From positions 496,001 to 560,000 of the forward strand of contig NZ_JACSQT010000002.1 in the NCBI RefSeq assembly GCF_014836495.1: a stretch of 64,000 nt of DNA, given 5' to 3'. Positions 42,127 through 51,307 of the stretch are shown one piece after another. The notes below the pieces were generated by a model, which was not told the DNA's origin, searched no databases, and saw only the letters and a program-made list of their open reading frames with translations. The translations under genes and the position numbers were made by a program. The number at the start of each line of letters is the position of its first letter. The stretch's first letter is position 1. Source of the stretch: Cytobacillus stercorigallinarum. GTDB taxonomy: Bacteria > Bacillota > Bacilli > Bacillales > Cytobacillaceae.

Positions 42127-43047
42127 TTAACCAACTTTCTTGGCACCTGTTAACATTTTTGGATGCACAATGCATTGAAAGCGATTCTCTGGGGACAACT
42201 TTTGCATAGTAAATGAAATGAGCCCCTTATCCACTGCAATGACTTCATTATCTTTGATTAATGTAATTTTCTCTGGTTTGAGGGCAAGTATCATTTGATT
42301 ATCACTACCGACCACCTTCGCAGGTATCACTCGGACAACTGACATCCAATCGTTCGGGATTTCCCACCTGCCTTCTATCGCACCATTCGGATCTTTTGCC
42401 ATTGTTGTAATCGCTTCTGGAAAAGACTCTTTATGCTGGTCAATCGATACAATCATGACAGGTACTCTTGTTAGTGGATCATAAAGCTGATTACCACTGT
42501 CTATTAGACCTTGAAAATCATAAGTTTCTCCCTTTAGTTGAATTTGTACATTCACATTTGACTCATAATTGATCTTTGTCATTTCAATAGAATCATAATT
42601 TTTCTTTGAAAAATGCCAGGCAATAGGGAATCCTAATAATACGAATAACCAGCTAATAGGATCACCAAAGCCATTTACGGATGCAAGCATAACGGTGGAT
42701 GTCAGGTCTAGATCAAATTGAATAAAATAATGGACGGCAATTAAACTTCCACCGATTAAAAAGGTCACTGCATAAAATGTGCTTAACGCTTTTAAAAAAA
42801 AAGTTAATCTTCTAAAACCAAATACAATAAAGACCATGAAAATAGAAAATAACCACTTACCTATTGGATGACTGGAGTATGCATGAATCGGTGTGACGGA
42901 TAATAAGATTATTATTGAGCCTACCAAACCTCCTGTGGCTATTCTCCATAATTTAACTTCGATTTTCAGAAGAATAGACGTTAAATATAGGAGAAGACTA
43001 TCAAACAACAAATTTAATGCCCAAATAATATCTAAATAAATGGCCAA
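42127..43047 (-). CDS. spoIIGA: Sporulation sigma-E factor-processing protease SpoIIGA
   Basis: Membrane aspartic protease that activates pro-SigE after a signal from the forespore (SpoIIR). Five hydrophobic segments in the first about 145 residues, then a cytoplasmic pepsin-like domain with the catalytic D183 in LIDSGNQLYDP, the same residue number as in B. subtilis. 306 aa. Co-transcribed with sigE. The start ATG begins MAIYLDIIWALN, with GGAAGGAAG upstream. Confidence 0.96.
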   Translation of the reverse strand: MAIYLDIIWALNLLFDSLLLYLTSILLKIEVKLWRIATGGLVGSIIILLSVTPIHAYSSHPIGKWLFSIFMVFIVFGFRRLTFFLKALSTFYAVTFLIGGSLIAVHYFIQFDLDLTSTVMLASVNGFGDPISWLFVLLGFPIAWHFSKKNYDSIEMTKINYESNVNVQIQLKGETYDFQGLIDSGNQLYDPLTRVPVMIVSIDQHKESFPEAITTMAKDPNGAIEGRWEIPNDWMSVVRVIPAKVVGSDNQMILALKPEKITLIKDNEVIAVDKGLISFTMQKLSPENRFQCIVHPKMLTGAKKVG

Positions 43048-43119
43048 TCTGTCTTCTTCCTTCCTAAAACTAACAATGTATATTCTTATGGGTGGCTGTC
43101 TTATTGATGTGCTAAAAAA

Positions 43120-43152
43120 AGTATAGCCTATTCACCAAAATAAAGATGTCAC
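43120..43152 (-). promoter_or_regulatory. Candidate Spo0A-activated spoIIG promoter with long spacer
   Basis: -35 GTGACA (complement 43147-43152) and -10 TATACT (complement 43120-43125), separated by 21 bp, longer than the usual 17. The B. subtilis spoIIG promoter is known for an unusual 22-bp spacer overcome by Spo0A-P, so this architecture is expected. TTGACA/TATAAT-like hexamers at 17 bp are absent. Confidence 0.65.
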
Positions 43153-43337
43153 TTTCTGTTGGTAAAACAGCAGAAATTTTCACTATTCTTTTCTTTTTTT
43201 GTCAGTTTTTTGCGGTCTGTCTCATTTATAGGAAATGACGAAAATGATGAAGTCTTTTAATGGACTAATTTAAGGAGTTATTATCTAATTAACGTTAATA
43301 TAGAAAAAATTTTTGAGGGGATCATCTTCTTTTAAAA

Positions 43338-43375
43338 CAAAAAAGCCAATGCCCTTCATTTTCGGACATTAGCTT
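43338..43375 (-). terminator. Intrinsic terminator of ftsZ
   Basis: 12-bp stem on the RNA strand (AAGCTAATGTCC with GGGCATTGGCTT, two G-U pairs; 43343-43354 and 43364-43375), then T6. It ends the dcw cluster, 17 bp after the ftsZ stop. Confidence 0.85.
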
Positions 43376-43391
43376 CTTTATACAAATTGTC

Positions 43392-44555
43392 TTATCTTCT
43401 ACGGTTACGATTTCTTAAAAATGTTGGGATATCTAACGTATCTTCTGGATGTTCCTTTGCTGTATTTGATGGCTGCTCATGTGATGCTGCTTCTTCCCTC
43501 TCGCGTTCACGATACGTTTCACGCTTTTGCACCTGCGATCCTACGCCAACGTTTCCTTTATTTTGTCCAAATGCAGGTTTGGAAGGCTTTGTTTGAATAA
43601 CTTCTTCATTGAAGCCAGTCGCGATAACTGTTACAACAATCTCATCCTTCAAATCCTCATTGATAACAGAACCAAAGATCATATTAACATCTTGATCTGA
43701 TGCTGATGCAACAATATCTGCTGCTTCTTGTACTTCATACAAGCTTAAGTTTGATCCGCCGGTAATATTCATTAGAACCCCTTGCGCACCATCAATGGAC
43801 TTTTCTAATAATGGAGAAGAGATGGCCTTCTTGGCCGCTTCTGCTGCTCGATTTTCGCCTGCAGCTAAACCGATTCCCATAAGTGCAGAACCTTTATTGG
43901 ACATAATTGTTTTCACATCAGCGAAGTCCAAGTTAATCAAACCAGGTGTGGCAATCAAATCTGAAATACCTTGGACACCTTGGCGAAGAACATTATCTGC
44001 TTCACGGAATGCTTCAAGCATTGGTGTACTTTTATCAACAATTTCTAATAAACGATCATTAGGGATAACAATCAATGTATCGACAGCATCTTTCATAGAA
44101 GCTATTCCACCAGCTGCTTGAGTAGAACGTTTACGACCTTCAAATGTAAATGGTCTTGTCACAACACCTACAGTTAAAGCGCCTAAATCTCGTGCGATTT
44201 GGGCAATAACAGGGGCAGCACCAGTACCTGTTCCTCCACCCATTCCAGCAGTAACAAATACCATATCTGCACCTTTTAATGCTTCTTCAACTTGCTCTTT
44301 ACTTTCCTCAGCTGCCTTTTTTCCTACTTCTGGATTGGCACCTGCACCGAGCCCTCTTGTCAATTTACCACCAATTTGCATCTTTACTTCTGCTTTTGAT
44401 AGGTTTAATGCTTGAGCATCTGTATTCACTGCAATAAATTCTACACCTTGTACACCATGCTCAATCATACGGTTAACGGCGTTATTTCCTCCGCCACCAA
44501 CCCCAATTACTTTTATCGTTGCTAATGAATCTAAATTCGTATCAAATTCCAACAT
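43392..44555 (-). CDS. ftsZ: Cell division protein FtsZ (tubulin-like GTPase)
   Basis: Forms the Z-ring. 387 aa. GTP signature GGGTGTG at 106-112, nucleotide-binding [13 protein letters not shown] (18-30), and the T7 catalytic loop in [11 protein letters not shown] (about 207-217). A charged, disordered linker (about 317-370, containing several RE repeats) leads to the conserved C-terminal peptide [13 protein letters not shown], which binds FtsA and SepF. About 160 bp separate it from ftsA. The terminator right after it isolates it from spoIIGA. Confidence 0.98.
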   Translation of the reverse strand: MLEFDTNLDSLATIKVIGVGGGGNNAVNRMIEHGVQGVEFIAVNTDAQALNLSKAEVKMQIGGKLTRGLGAGANPEVGKKAAEESKEQVEEALKGADMVFVTAGMGGGTGTGAAPVIAQIARDLGALTVGVVTRPFTFEGRKRSTQAAGGIASMKDAVDTLIVIPNDRLLEIVDKSTPMLEAFREADNVLRQGVQGISDLIATPGLINLDFADVKTIMSNKGSALMGIGLAAGENRAAEAAKKAISSPLLEKSIDGAQGVLMNITGGSNLSLYEVQEAADIVASASDQDVNMIFGSVINEDLKDEIVVTVIATGFNEEVIQTKPSKPAFGQNKGNVGVGSQVQKRETYREREREEAASHEQPSNTAKEHPEDTLDIPTFLRNRNRRR

Positions 44556-44712
44556 GACAAATCCTCCTAATTCGTCGATATTCCTAAGAACACCTTTTTT
44601 TCGATTCGCTCATTTATCTTGATGATTAACTGTTTAATAGCTGACTAACATCTACTGTAAATTGACAATCTGCCTTGCTATTAATCTATTACAATACAAT
44701 GTTTTGTTTTTG

Positions 44713-45996
44713 CTACTCGAAAAAGTATCCAAGGAACTTTTTAACTCTTGATGTCACTTTTTGTTCCGGCTCTTTTTCTGTGCTTTTCTTCGGCTGTGTT
44801 TGCTTTTGTGTTCTTTTTTCATTTGCTTCAGGTTGATCGACAATTGCTTCCATGTTCTTTCCTTGTATCTTTGCATTTTTATATGCAAACTGTATTAAAC
44901 CTACGGCTGTACAATATTGTGGCTCTCTAACCCCAATATAATCAGGCACGGCTATTCTTACTCTATTTTGGAAGACCACTTGAGCAAGTTCTAATACCCC
45001 TTGCGTATTTGCAACCCCTCCGCATAAAACATAACCACCTGGAAGGTCTGATGCACCTAGCCTTCTAATCTCATGTTGAATAAGATCAAAGGTTTCTTCC
45101 ATTCTCGCTTCAATAATATCTGCTATTTCTAGCTGATTAAATTGTTGATGTTGATCACTACCGATAATTGGTACACTAAATACCTCTTCCTCTGAAGCGT
45201 GGTCATAAAAAGCATACCCATGTTTTATTTTAATTTTTTCAGCATCTTCAGTTGAAGTACGTAAACCAATCGATAAGTCTTTCGTGATATGTTCTCCTCC
45301 AACTGGCAATACACTTGTATCCTTTAGTACACCATTTTCAAAGATAGCAATCGTTGTTGAACCACCACCTATATCAACAAGAGCCACACCTAAGTTTTTC
45401 TCATCTTTTGAAAGGGCGAAAGCACCTGCTGCTAACGGCTGAAGGGTAATATCCATAATTTCTAGGCCTGCGCGTTCAACGCATCTGAGCGTATTATGTA
45501 ATAAAGTTTTAGATCCGGTAATGATGGTACCTTCCATTTCTAGTCTTACACCAATCATTCCTCTTGGATCATTGATTTCATCTAATCCATCTACAATAAA
45601 TTGTCTTGGAATGACATCAATAATTTCTCTCTCAGGTGGCACTGATACCACTTGAGCAGCATCCATAACACGCGCTACATCCTCATCTGAGATTTCCTTA
45701 TTTTCACTTGACACGGCGACAACACCGTGAGAAGGCTGAAGCATAACATGGTTACCGGTGATACCTACTATCACTCTTCTAATCTCCATGCCAATCATTC
45801 TTTCAGCTTGTTCAATTGCTCTTCTAATAGAATGAACGGTTTCATCTATATCAACAATGGAGCCCTTTCTTAATCCTTCGGAAGCTACATTGCCAACACC
45901 AATAATGTTTAAAGAATCATTGACCATCTCACCAATGATTACTTTTACACTGGATGTACCGATGTCAAGGCTGACATATATTTCATTGCTGTTCAT
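44713..45996 (-). CDS. ftsA: Cell division protein FtsA (actin-like Z-ring anchor)
   Basis: Actin-fold ATPase tethering FtsZ to the membrane. 427 aa. ATP-binding motifs SLDIGTSSVKVIIGE (near 10), VDIGGGSTTIAIFENG and GYVLCGGVANTQGVLELA are present, with the SHS2 domain inserted at about 85-165. The C-terminal amphipathic membrane helix is RVKKFLGYFFE after a low-complexity Lys/Gln linker (about 385-415). GGAGGTG lies upstream of the ATG. The 150-bp gap upstream of it likely holds promoter DNA but shows no clear hexamers. Confidence 0.97.
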   Translation of the reverse strand: MNSNEIYVSLDIGTSSVKVIIGEMVNDSLNIIGVGNVASEGLRKGSIVDIDETVHSIRRAIEQAERMIGMEIRRVIVGITGNHVMLQPSHGVVAVSSENKEISDEDVARVMDAAQVVSVPPEREIIDVIPRQFIVDGLDEINDPRGMIGVRLEMEGTIITGSKTLLHNTLRCVERAGLEIMDITLQPLAAGAFALSKDEKNLGVALVDIGGGSTTIAIFENGVLKDTSVLPVGGEHITKDLSIGLRTSTEDAEKIKIKHGYAFYDHASEEEVFSVPIIGSDQHQQFNQLEIADIIEARMEETFDLIQHEIRRLGASDLPGGYVLCGGVANTQGVLELAQVVFQNRVRIAVPDYIGVREPQYCTAVGLIQFAYKNAKIQGKNMEAIVDQPEANEKRTQKQTQPKKSTEKEPEQKVTSRVKKFLGYFFE

Positions 45997-46145
45997 TCTG
46001 TGGCACCTCCCTTTTTGCGAGTCGACTTTTTTAGTTACCTATTCTTGCAGTTATCATTACTATAACCTCTTTATATTAAACTAATAAACCAAATTTGATA
46101 TTAATAAAATTATTCGTCAAAACTAAACTATTCCCTTTTTTAAAA

Positions 46146-46508
46146 TCAATTTTTTTCTAAATTTTCATTCTTACTTGTCCACTTTGCTAATAAAATCCTG
46201 CGAATAACAGCGATGTTTTGAAATAACCTCACACCAAATGCAAACACAGCTGCTAAATATAAGTCTACACCAAGATGAACCCCTAGAAAAGCAAGACCTG
46301 CTGCAAGCAAAATATTAAAGAAAAATCCTGATACAAAGATCTTTTCACTGTACACATCCTGTAAATGGGCTCTAATGCCACCAAAAAGTGTATCCAGTGC
46401 AGCAAGAATAGCGATTGATAAGTAATTGGCATATTCATCAGGAATTTGAAAGTCTGTCATAAACCCAATAAATAACCCGATTAGTAAACCTAAGATGGGT
46501 AGCCACAT
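46146..46508 (-). CDS. sbp: Small basic protein Sbp (DUF1290)
   Basis: 120-aa membrane protein conserved between divIB/ylxWX and ftsA in Bacilli. Three to four hydrophobic helices, with the conserved core AALDTLFGGIRAHLQD and the C-terminal VRLFQNIAVIRRILLAKW. The molecular function is not established. It starts directly after the ylxX stop. Confidence 0.88.
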   Translation of the reverse strand: MWLPILGLLIGLFIGFMTDFQIPDEYANYLSIAILAALDTLFGGIRAHLQDVYSEKIFVSGFFFNILLAAGLAFLGVHLGVDLYLAAVFAFGVRLFQNIAVIRRILLAKWTSKNENLEKN

Positions 46509-47240
46509 CTATGAATGTCCTCCTTCGCTTTTCTTGTCCGCCTCCTTCATATCAGTCATTTGAATTGGTTCATTGTAGGCTGGTACAGTAATCTTATTTT
46601 CTGCTAGTTGTATATCGAGTGTTAAATTCTCGATAAAAAAATCTTCTATAGATTTTGAAACTTGCATTCTTTTATACATTTGTTCAGCATCATCTTCATT
46701 CTCAACAATAACCTTCAATTCTAGCGGTAAGGTCTGAATAGAATAACCATCTATTTTCGTTATATTATTAATATCTCTTATCACAGTTGAGTTGATTACC
46801 CGATGACCACCTATGGATACTTCTTTCGCGCCATAACGGTTGAGTTCATTTACTAACCTTTTCAATAAATCGGGTGTAACTCTCCCTACTTGTGAACCGA
46901 TAATCAACTCCTCAGCGATAGGTTGTACCGTTAAAATCAAACCTGGACCTGATTTTTCTGTCAGTCCTACTTCTGTTTTGAGCTCATCCAATGTTGATCT
47001 CAGAACCTCTTCCTTATTAGCATCTATATTATTTTCATATTGCGCTATTTTCTCTTCTTGTGACCGGATTTCCTTTAGCAACTCAAGTCGTAATGCTTCC
47101 TCATTTTGCAGATCTTCCCGCAATTGCCATGTGTCTCTTGTATCTCTTACGTCTGTATTCTTTACCGTCTTAAACTGAACGGCTAGCATGACACCAATTA
47201 AGACTGTGATTATTGTAAAACCCCATTGCTTTTTGTTCAT
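46509..47240 (-). CDS. ylxX: DUF881 family membrane-anchored protein YlxX
   Basis: 243 aa. One N-terminal transmembrane helix (about 6-23), a coiled coil (about 40-85), then an extracytoplasmic DUF881 domain with GPGLILTVQP, VNELNRYGAKEVSIGGHRVINSTVIR and related blocks. It is a paralogue of the neighbour ylxW. DUF881 proteins are consistently found next to divIB/ftsQ and ftsA but have no firmly assigned role; SpoIIQ/SpoIIIAH-like interactions have been suggested for relatives. About 57 bp after ylxW. Confidence 0.87.
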   Translation of the reverse strand: MNKKQWGFTIITVLIGVMLAVQFKTVKNTDVRDTRDTWQLREDLQNEEALRLELLKEIRSQEEKIAQYENNIDANKEEVLRSTLDELKTEVGLTEKSGPGLILTVQPIAEELIIGSQVGRVTPDLLKRLVNELNRYGAKEVSIGGHRVINSTVIRDINNITKIDGYSIQTLPLELKVIVENEDDAEQMYKRMQVSKSIEDFFIENLTLDIQLAENKITVPAYNEPIQMTDMKEADKKSEGGHS

Positions 47241-47297
47241 CTTTTCACCTATCTTCTTTTCCCACCAAATATTGCTCCTATCATGATAGAAAAAGCG

Positions 47298-48011
47298 CTA
47301 ACTCCCAATTATCGGATCCATTATGATTTCAGATTTACCCTCTAATGAAAACTGAATATTTTCATTGACAAGTAAATCTTTAACGCCGCCAGCAATATTT
47401 AATGCCGATGTGAGAACGTCCGTATCTCCAATTGCAGATATAACAAATGGGGCTGGGTGTTGCTTCCCGTCCACTTCAATGACCGGACCGTTACAGACAA
47501 TATAAGAGGAGTGCGTTAAGCGCTGACCATTAATGGCGACAGCTGAAGCACCGGCAATGTATAACTCATTAATAACTTGAAACACATGATGTTCATGTAC
47601 GATGTAATTATTTGCTGAATCGGCTTTGGGATTGTATTCCCCATCTAAGAGAGTGACATTTACACCAGGGCCACTCACTTTGACCTTCCCTAAATACATG
47701 CGATATTTATCGACATCCTCGGCAAGATTACTATATACTTGCTCATCTTGAGAAAATTCTTTTTCAATTTCTTGTAGAACATCTTGTGTCTTGTACAATT
47801 CTTGTTGAAGGTTAAGATTTTTCTCTTCCAAATCAATCAATTCACGCCTTAATTGTTGATCCCTCTCCCACTGGTTACTCGTTATACTGCTTTCATCTTT
47901 CATATCTTTCGCCAATTGAAAGGAATAAGCAATCAGAAAACCTAATCCAATGAAAACGAGTGAAAAGATAACCTGGTTATTCTTCAACTTCCTCTTCTTG
48001 TTCTTTTTCAT
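47298..48011 (-). CDS. ylxW: DUF881 family membrane-anchored protein YlxW
   Basis: 237 aa, start ATG 48009-48011 (MKKNKKRKLKNNQ), 9 nt behind GGGGGAG and 35 bp inside the 3' end of divIB. One transmembrane helix (about 15-34), a coiled coil (about 50-85), and a DUF881 domain with GPGVNVTLLDGEYNP, VINELYIAGASAVAINGQRLTHSSYIVCNGP and HPAPFVISAIGD. It shares the GPG-V-T-L and INGQR/IGGHR motifs with ylxX, so the two arose by tandem duplication. Function unknown; context points to the divisome. Confidence 0.87.
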   Translation of the reverse strand: MKKNKKRKLKNNQVIFSLVFIGLGFLIAYSFQLAKDMKDESSITSNQWERDQQLRRELIDLEEKNLNLQQELYKTQDVLQEIEKEFSQDEQVYSNLAEDVDKYRMYLGKVKVSGPGVNVTLLDGEYNPKADSANNYIVHEHHVFQVINELYIAGASAVAINGQRLTHSSYIVCNGPVIEVDGKQHPAPFVISAIGDTDVLTSALNIAGGVKDLLVNENIQFSLEGKSEIIMDPIIGS

Positions 48012-48792
48012 TCTCCTCAGCTCCCCCTTCGCCATAAGGCTTAAAGTAAGAGCCCACTTCTAAATCAATTATTCCTTTAACTTCGGGATCAAGTTGAGCA
48101 ACGATTGCCGGGTAATGAGACATTTTATCGACAAAGGTAGCTAATGTAGCGACTACTTCATACCCATCATTCATATAAAGCGTAATCGCCTCTTTATCTG
48201 TTTCTTTAGGTGACGCGTGTATTTCTGAAATTGAATTACGCACTTCTTCTGGTAATTGACCAAGAGACGCAATCATCTTCTCTAACACTTTTCCTTCAGA
48301 AAATTGAAATAAAATAGGTGCACTGGCTGGGAACTCACTTTCACCTTTTACGGAGAGAGTTTTACCGTTTTCAAGAACGGGTATATAGTTCTCACCTTCC
48401 ATAATATAAGCTACTCGTTTATGTTCTTTCACCGAAATAACGACTGTATTTGGAAACTCAGTTGCTACTTTTACCTCTTTCATTTCTGGTAGTTTTAAAA
48501 GCACTTGCTCAATTTCAGCTTCATCAACTTTCCATATATTCATATCTTCAGTTAATCCACTTTGTTCTACAATCGTTTCATTGCTGAAGACAGTATTACC
48601 TGATACTTTAATTGCTTTTATATTGCTCAACGGTGACTGGAAATAAACTACTAAGGCAATCAGAAATAAAAAGAAAATTAGTAGGGAAATGAGTCTCCGG
48701 TTCGCTTTCTTTTTTCTCTGTTGTTTTAATTTAGGAATTCTATCTTCTATGGATACTATTTTTCCTTGTTCCAGTATCATCACCTCGTACAT
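47977..48792 (-). CDS. divIB: Cell division protein DivIB/FtsQ
   Basis: Bitopic divisome protein that works with FtsL and DivIC and regulates septal peptidoglycan synthesis. Cytoplasmic N-terminus with the conserved IEDRIPKLKQQRKKKANRRLI, a transmembrane helix (about 37-53), POTRA domain beginning SNIKAIKVSGNTVFSNE, beta domain with LYMNDGYEVVATLATFVDKM, and an acidic tail of repeated E and EE. 271 aa from the ATG at 48792. Starts at 48783 (GTG) or 48780 (ATG) are also possible because a GAGGTGAT sequence lies inside the first codons. Preceded by a large hairpin (48871-48914). Confidence 0.94.
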   Translation of the reverse strand: MYEVMILEQGKIVSIEDRIPKLKQQRKKKANRRLISLLIFFLFLIALVVYFQSPLSNIKAIKVSGNTVFSNETIVEQSGLTEDMNIWKVDEAEIEQVLLKLPEMKEVKVATEFPNTVVISVKEHKRVAYIMEGENYIPVLENGKTLSVKGESEFPASAPILFQFSEGKVLEKMIASLGQLPEEVRNSISEIHASPKETDKEAITLYMNDGYEVVATLATFVDKMSHYPAIVAQLDPEVKGIIDLEVGSYFKPYGEGGAEENEKEQEEEVEE

Positions 48793-48870
48793 CGTTACTC
48801 ACAGCATATATCCTTATTTTCGGTTAATTAAACTAATATATTAACATAATGAGATAATATACCTAAATCT

Positions 48871-48914
48871 TTATTGTGATATAATCATTCTATTGAATGA
48901 TTATATCACAATAA
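48871..48914. repeat. Perfect 20-bp inverted repeat between murB and divIB
   Basis: 20-bp arms (48871-48890 and 48895-48914) pair without mismatch around the 4-nt loop TATT. The arms are AT-rich (TTATTGTGATATAATCATTC). Neither strand continues into a run of T, so it does not look like a standard intrinsic terminator. It lies about 80 bp upstream of the divIB start and 25 bp after the murB stop. Confidence 0.9.
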
Positions 48915-48939
48915 TTGGAATGAAAGATGGTCTTTTTCG

Positions 48940-49848
48940 CTACTCGCGACCAATTATTTCAACTTCTGTTTGCAATGCTATTCCCTTTTCTGCTAATACC
49001 GTATCCTTTGCATGTTGAATTAGCCCCAAAACATCCTCAGCAGTTGCCTGATTACTATTCACAATAAAATTCCCGTGTAATGGCGAGATTTGGGCGCCTC
49101 CGAGTGTATGTCCCTTTAAACCAACTGCTTCAATCAGCTGACCAGCATGATGTGGTAGTGGATTTCTAAAAATACTCCCTGCACAAGGGGCATCCCATGG
49201 TTGTGTTTCTTTACGATATGCCTTATTACGTAACATCCTATTAGTTATCGCTTCCTTCTCTCCTTGCTCTAAGCGAAAAATGGCTTCAACCACAATGCCT
49301 GGTCGTTCTTTTTGTAAAATAGACGTTCGATATGAAAACTTCATTTCTTCGTTTGTTAACCATTGCAGATCACCATTCGGAAAAAGGATATACGCTTTCT
49401 CGAGAATCGTTGCGATATCCGATTGATGTGCACCTGCATTCATATAGACTGCTCCACCAACAGAACCAGGAATACCACTTGCAAATTCTAGCCCTGCATA
49501 CCCCTGTTTACTCACTTTGGTTGCTAATGCCACAAGGGGATACCCTGCACCGACCCGAAGAAGTTCTTTTTCACGTTCGAGATTGGCAAAACCTTTACCG
49601 AACTTAATCACTACTCCCTCAATGCCATCATCAGCTACAAGTAAATTAGAGCCTCTTCCTATTACAGTCCATTTAATTTGATGTGAGACAATAATTTTCA
49701 TCGCTTTACGCAAATCTTCTACTGTCTTAGGTTCGATAAATATATCAGCAGGTCCGCCTATTTTCATCGTTGTATGATAAGCAAGTGGTTCTTTTTCTTT
49801 TACCGTTCCATTGATAGCGCTGTTTAACTCACTATATATGCTCTTCAT
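48940..49848 (-). CDS. murB: UDP-N-acetylenolpyruvoylglucosamine reductase MurB
   Basis: FAD enzyme reducing UDP-GlcNAc-enolpyruvate to UDP-MurNAc. 302 aa, type II MurB (no extra C-terminal loop). FAD-binding [11 protein letters not shown]-like [12 protein letters not shown] (25-36), GRGSNLLV (64-71), [16 protein letters not shown] (125-140), and the proton-donor serine S225 in AGSIFRNP. Its order after murG matches B. subtilis. Confidence 0.96.
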   Translation of the reverse strand: MKSIYSELNSAINGTVKEKEPLAYHTTMKIGGPADIFIEPKTVEDLRKAMKIIVSHQIKWTVIGRGSNLLVADDGIEGVVIKFGKGFANLEREKELLRVGAGYPLVALATKVSKQGYAGLEFASGIPGSVGGAVYMNAGAHQSDIATILEKAYILFPNGDLQWLTNEEMKFSYRTSILQKERPGIVVEAIFRLEQGEKEAITNRMLRNKAYRKETQPWDAPCAGSIFRNPLPHHAGQLIEAVGLKGHTLGGAQISPLHGNFIVNSNQATAEDVLGLIQHAKDTVLAEKGIALQTEVEIIGRE

Positions 49849-49909
49849 AACATCCGCCCTCTCTGTATCGTATTCTATATTATGCTAAAGTCAATAAGAA
49901 TGGGCTACA

Positions 49910-51010
49910 TTACTGCTTATCTTTCATTATTTTTTTCATTACATTATATAACCGATCCGCTGCATCTGGGACGCCTATCTTCTTCGCAGCAGATTTCATC
50001 GCGATAATTTTGTCCTCATCTAATAAAATCCGGTCAATCGATTCAATTAATTTATTCGCGCTCAAATCTCCTTCTAGGAGTAATTCTGCTGCGCCATGGT
50101 CGCTTAATGCTCTCGCGTTCTTTTCTTGATGATTATTCGTTACATATGGACTTGGTATTAATATACTTGGGATGCCTAATGACGTTAATTCCGCTAGGGT
50201 TGTTGCACCCGCTCTCGTAACAGCAAGGTCCGTTCCCGCTAATACTTCTGGCATATTATGAATAAAAGGCTTAATTTTAATATTATCTGGATTCCCGGCC
50301 AATTCGGCCTCTTTCTTTACACTTTCATAATGGACCTCACCGGTGATATATAATACTTCATATGGCCTGGATGCTAACTGTGTAAACGTTTTTAACACGG
50401 CATCATTAATCGGCCTTGCTCCCCTACTACCACCGAAAATCAACACAGATGGTTTCGCTGGATCTAGACCAACAGATAATTTACCATTAATGGCATTTTG
50501 TCCAAGCACTTCTGTTGCTCGCGGATTTCCCGTCATGACTACTTTTCCTTTAGGGAAGCTCGCCACAGCTTCATCAAAGCATACAGCCACTTTATCGACA
50601 TATTTACTAAGGAACTTATTAGTTAAACCCGGTACACTATTTTGTTCATGAATGATTGTTGGAATCCCCAACTTGGCACCAGCGTACACAACTGGCCCAC
50701 ATACATAACCACCTGTACCAATGACGACATTAGGCTGAAATTCCTTCAACATTTTTTTACTATCTTGAACACCTTTTAAGAACCGCCAAATCGTTTTCAC
50801 ATTATCTAAAGATAAGCTTCTTTTAAATCCCGAAATTTCAATTGACTGAAAAGGTATATTTGCACGAGGAACAATCGATGCCTCTAGTCCATTTTTTGTA
50901 CCTATGTATAAGAATTCTGCGTTTTTATCTTGCTTTTGAATTTCCCGAATTAGGGCAAGCGCAGGATAAATATGTCCCCCTGTGCCACCACCACTTAATG
51001 CAATTTTCAT
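49910..51010 (-). CDS. murG: UDP-GlcNAc:lipid I N-acetylglucosaminyltransferase MurG
   Basis: GT28 enzyme making lipid II at the inner face of the membrane. 366 aa. N-terminal [14 protein letters not shown] (7-20) and [15 protein letters not shown]-terminal donor-binding [11 protein letters not shown] and [30 protein letters not shown] lies upstream of the ATG. The 297-bp region upstream, including a 3 x 11 bp repeat, separates it from the terminator behind spoVE. Confidence 0.97.
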   Translation of the reverse strand: MKIALSGGGTGGHIYPALALIREIQKQDKNAEFLYIGTKNGLEASIVPRANIPFQSIEISGFKRSLSLDNVKTIWRFLKGVQDSKKMLKEFQPNVVIGTGGYVCGPVVYAGAKLGIPTIIHEQNSVPGLTNKFLSKYVDKVAVCFDEAVASFPKGKVVMTGNPRATEVLGQNAINGKLSVGLDPAKPSVLIFGGSRGARPINDAVLKTFTQLASRPYEVLYITGEVHYESVKKEAELAGNPDNIKIKPFIHNMPEVLAGTDLAVTRAGATTLAELTSLGIPSILIPSPYVTNNHQEKNARALSDHGAAELLLEGDLSANKLIESIDRILLDEDKIIAMKSAAKKIGVPDAADRLYNVMKKIMKDKQ

Positions 51011-51280
51011 GCTTTCACCTCAACCAAAGCTGTTAGTTTCCTTTTAGTTTCCTTTTAGTTTCCTTACTGTTTACTAGTCTTACTTTATCCTATTCTACTA
51101 TATTTGCACTGAAAGGAAGAAATGATAACCTACAATGTCATGCAAATGTAATGAATTTGGAAAATCTCTTTCCCTTTTGAAATAAATAAAAGTTCTACAT
51201 TAACAAATTAAGCCAAGTAATACCACTTAATTGAAGCTTTAACTATATATTCTTTTTTTGTTAGCGATTCTCCTATCAGC
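51011..51280 (-). other. spoVE-murG intergenic region
   Basis: About 270 bp, AT-rich. It must hold a promoter for murG because a terminator precedes it. A TAGAAT -10-like hexamer lies about 80 bp upstream of murG without a good -35. Nearest the gene is the exact repeat at 51033-51065. No small gene is seen. Confidence 0.4.
51033..51065 (-). repeat. Three exact 11-bp direct repeats upstream of murG
   Basis: The unit AAGGAAACTAA on the minus strand (TTAGTTTCCTT on the plus strand) is repeated three times without interruption, ending 22 bp before the murG ATG. The unit length is close to one helical turn, and each copy contains an AAGGA Shine-Dalgarno-like core. Purpose unknown; it may simply be slippage-generated. 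Confidence 0.9.
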
Positions 51281-51306
51281 AAAAAAAGAAACCCTAAATG
51301 GGTTTC
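51281..51306 (-). terminator. Intrinsic terminator of spoVE
   Basis: Stem GAAACCC / GGGTTTC (51288-51294 and 51300-51306) with a 5-nt loop, then T7 on the minus strand, immediately after the spoVE stop. Confidence 0.85.
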
Positions 51307-51307
51307 A

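Larger units (their letters stand above)
43048..43391 (-). other. spoIIG promoter region and ftsZ terminator
   Basis: 344 bp without a gene. Reading the minus strand: the ftsZ terminator (43338-43375), about 90 bp of AT-rich DNA, Spo0A-box-like heptamers TGACGAA (plus strand, 43236-43242) and TGACAAA (minus strand, complement 43198-43204), then a promoter with -35 GTGACA and -10 TATACT ending about 70 bp before spoIIGA. There is no open reading frame with coding character. Confidence 0.6.

Noticed and set aside
43392-45996. Possibility that the ftsZ/ftsA pair is duplicated or divergent
   Set aside because: Both are single, full length, and carry all canonical motifs including the FtsZ C-terminal peptide and FtsA membrane helix.
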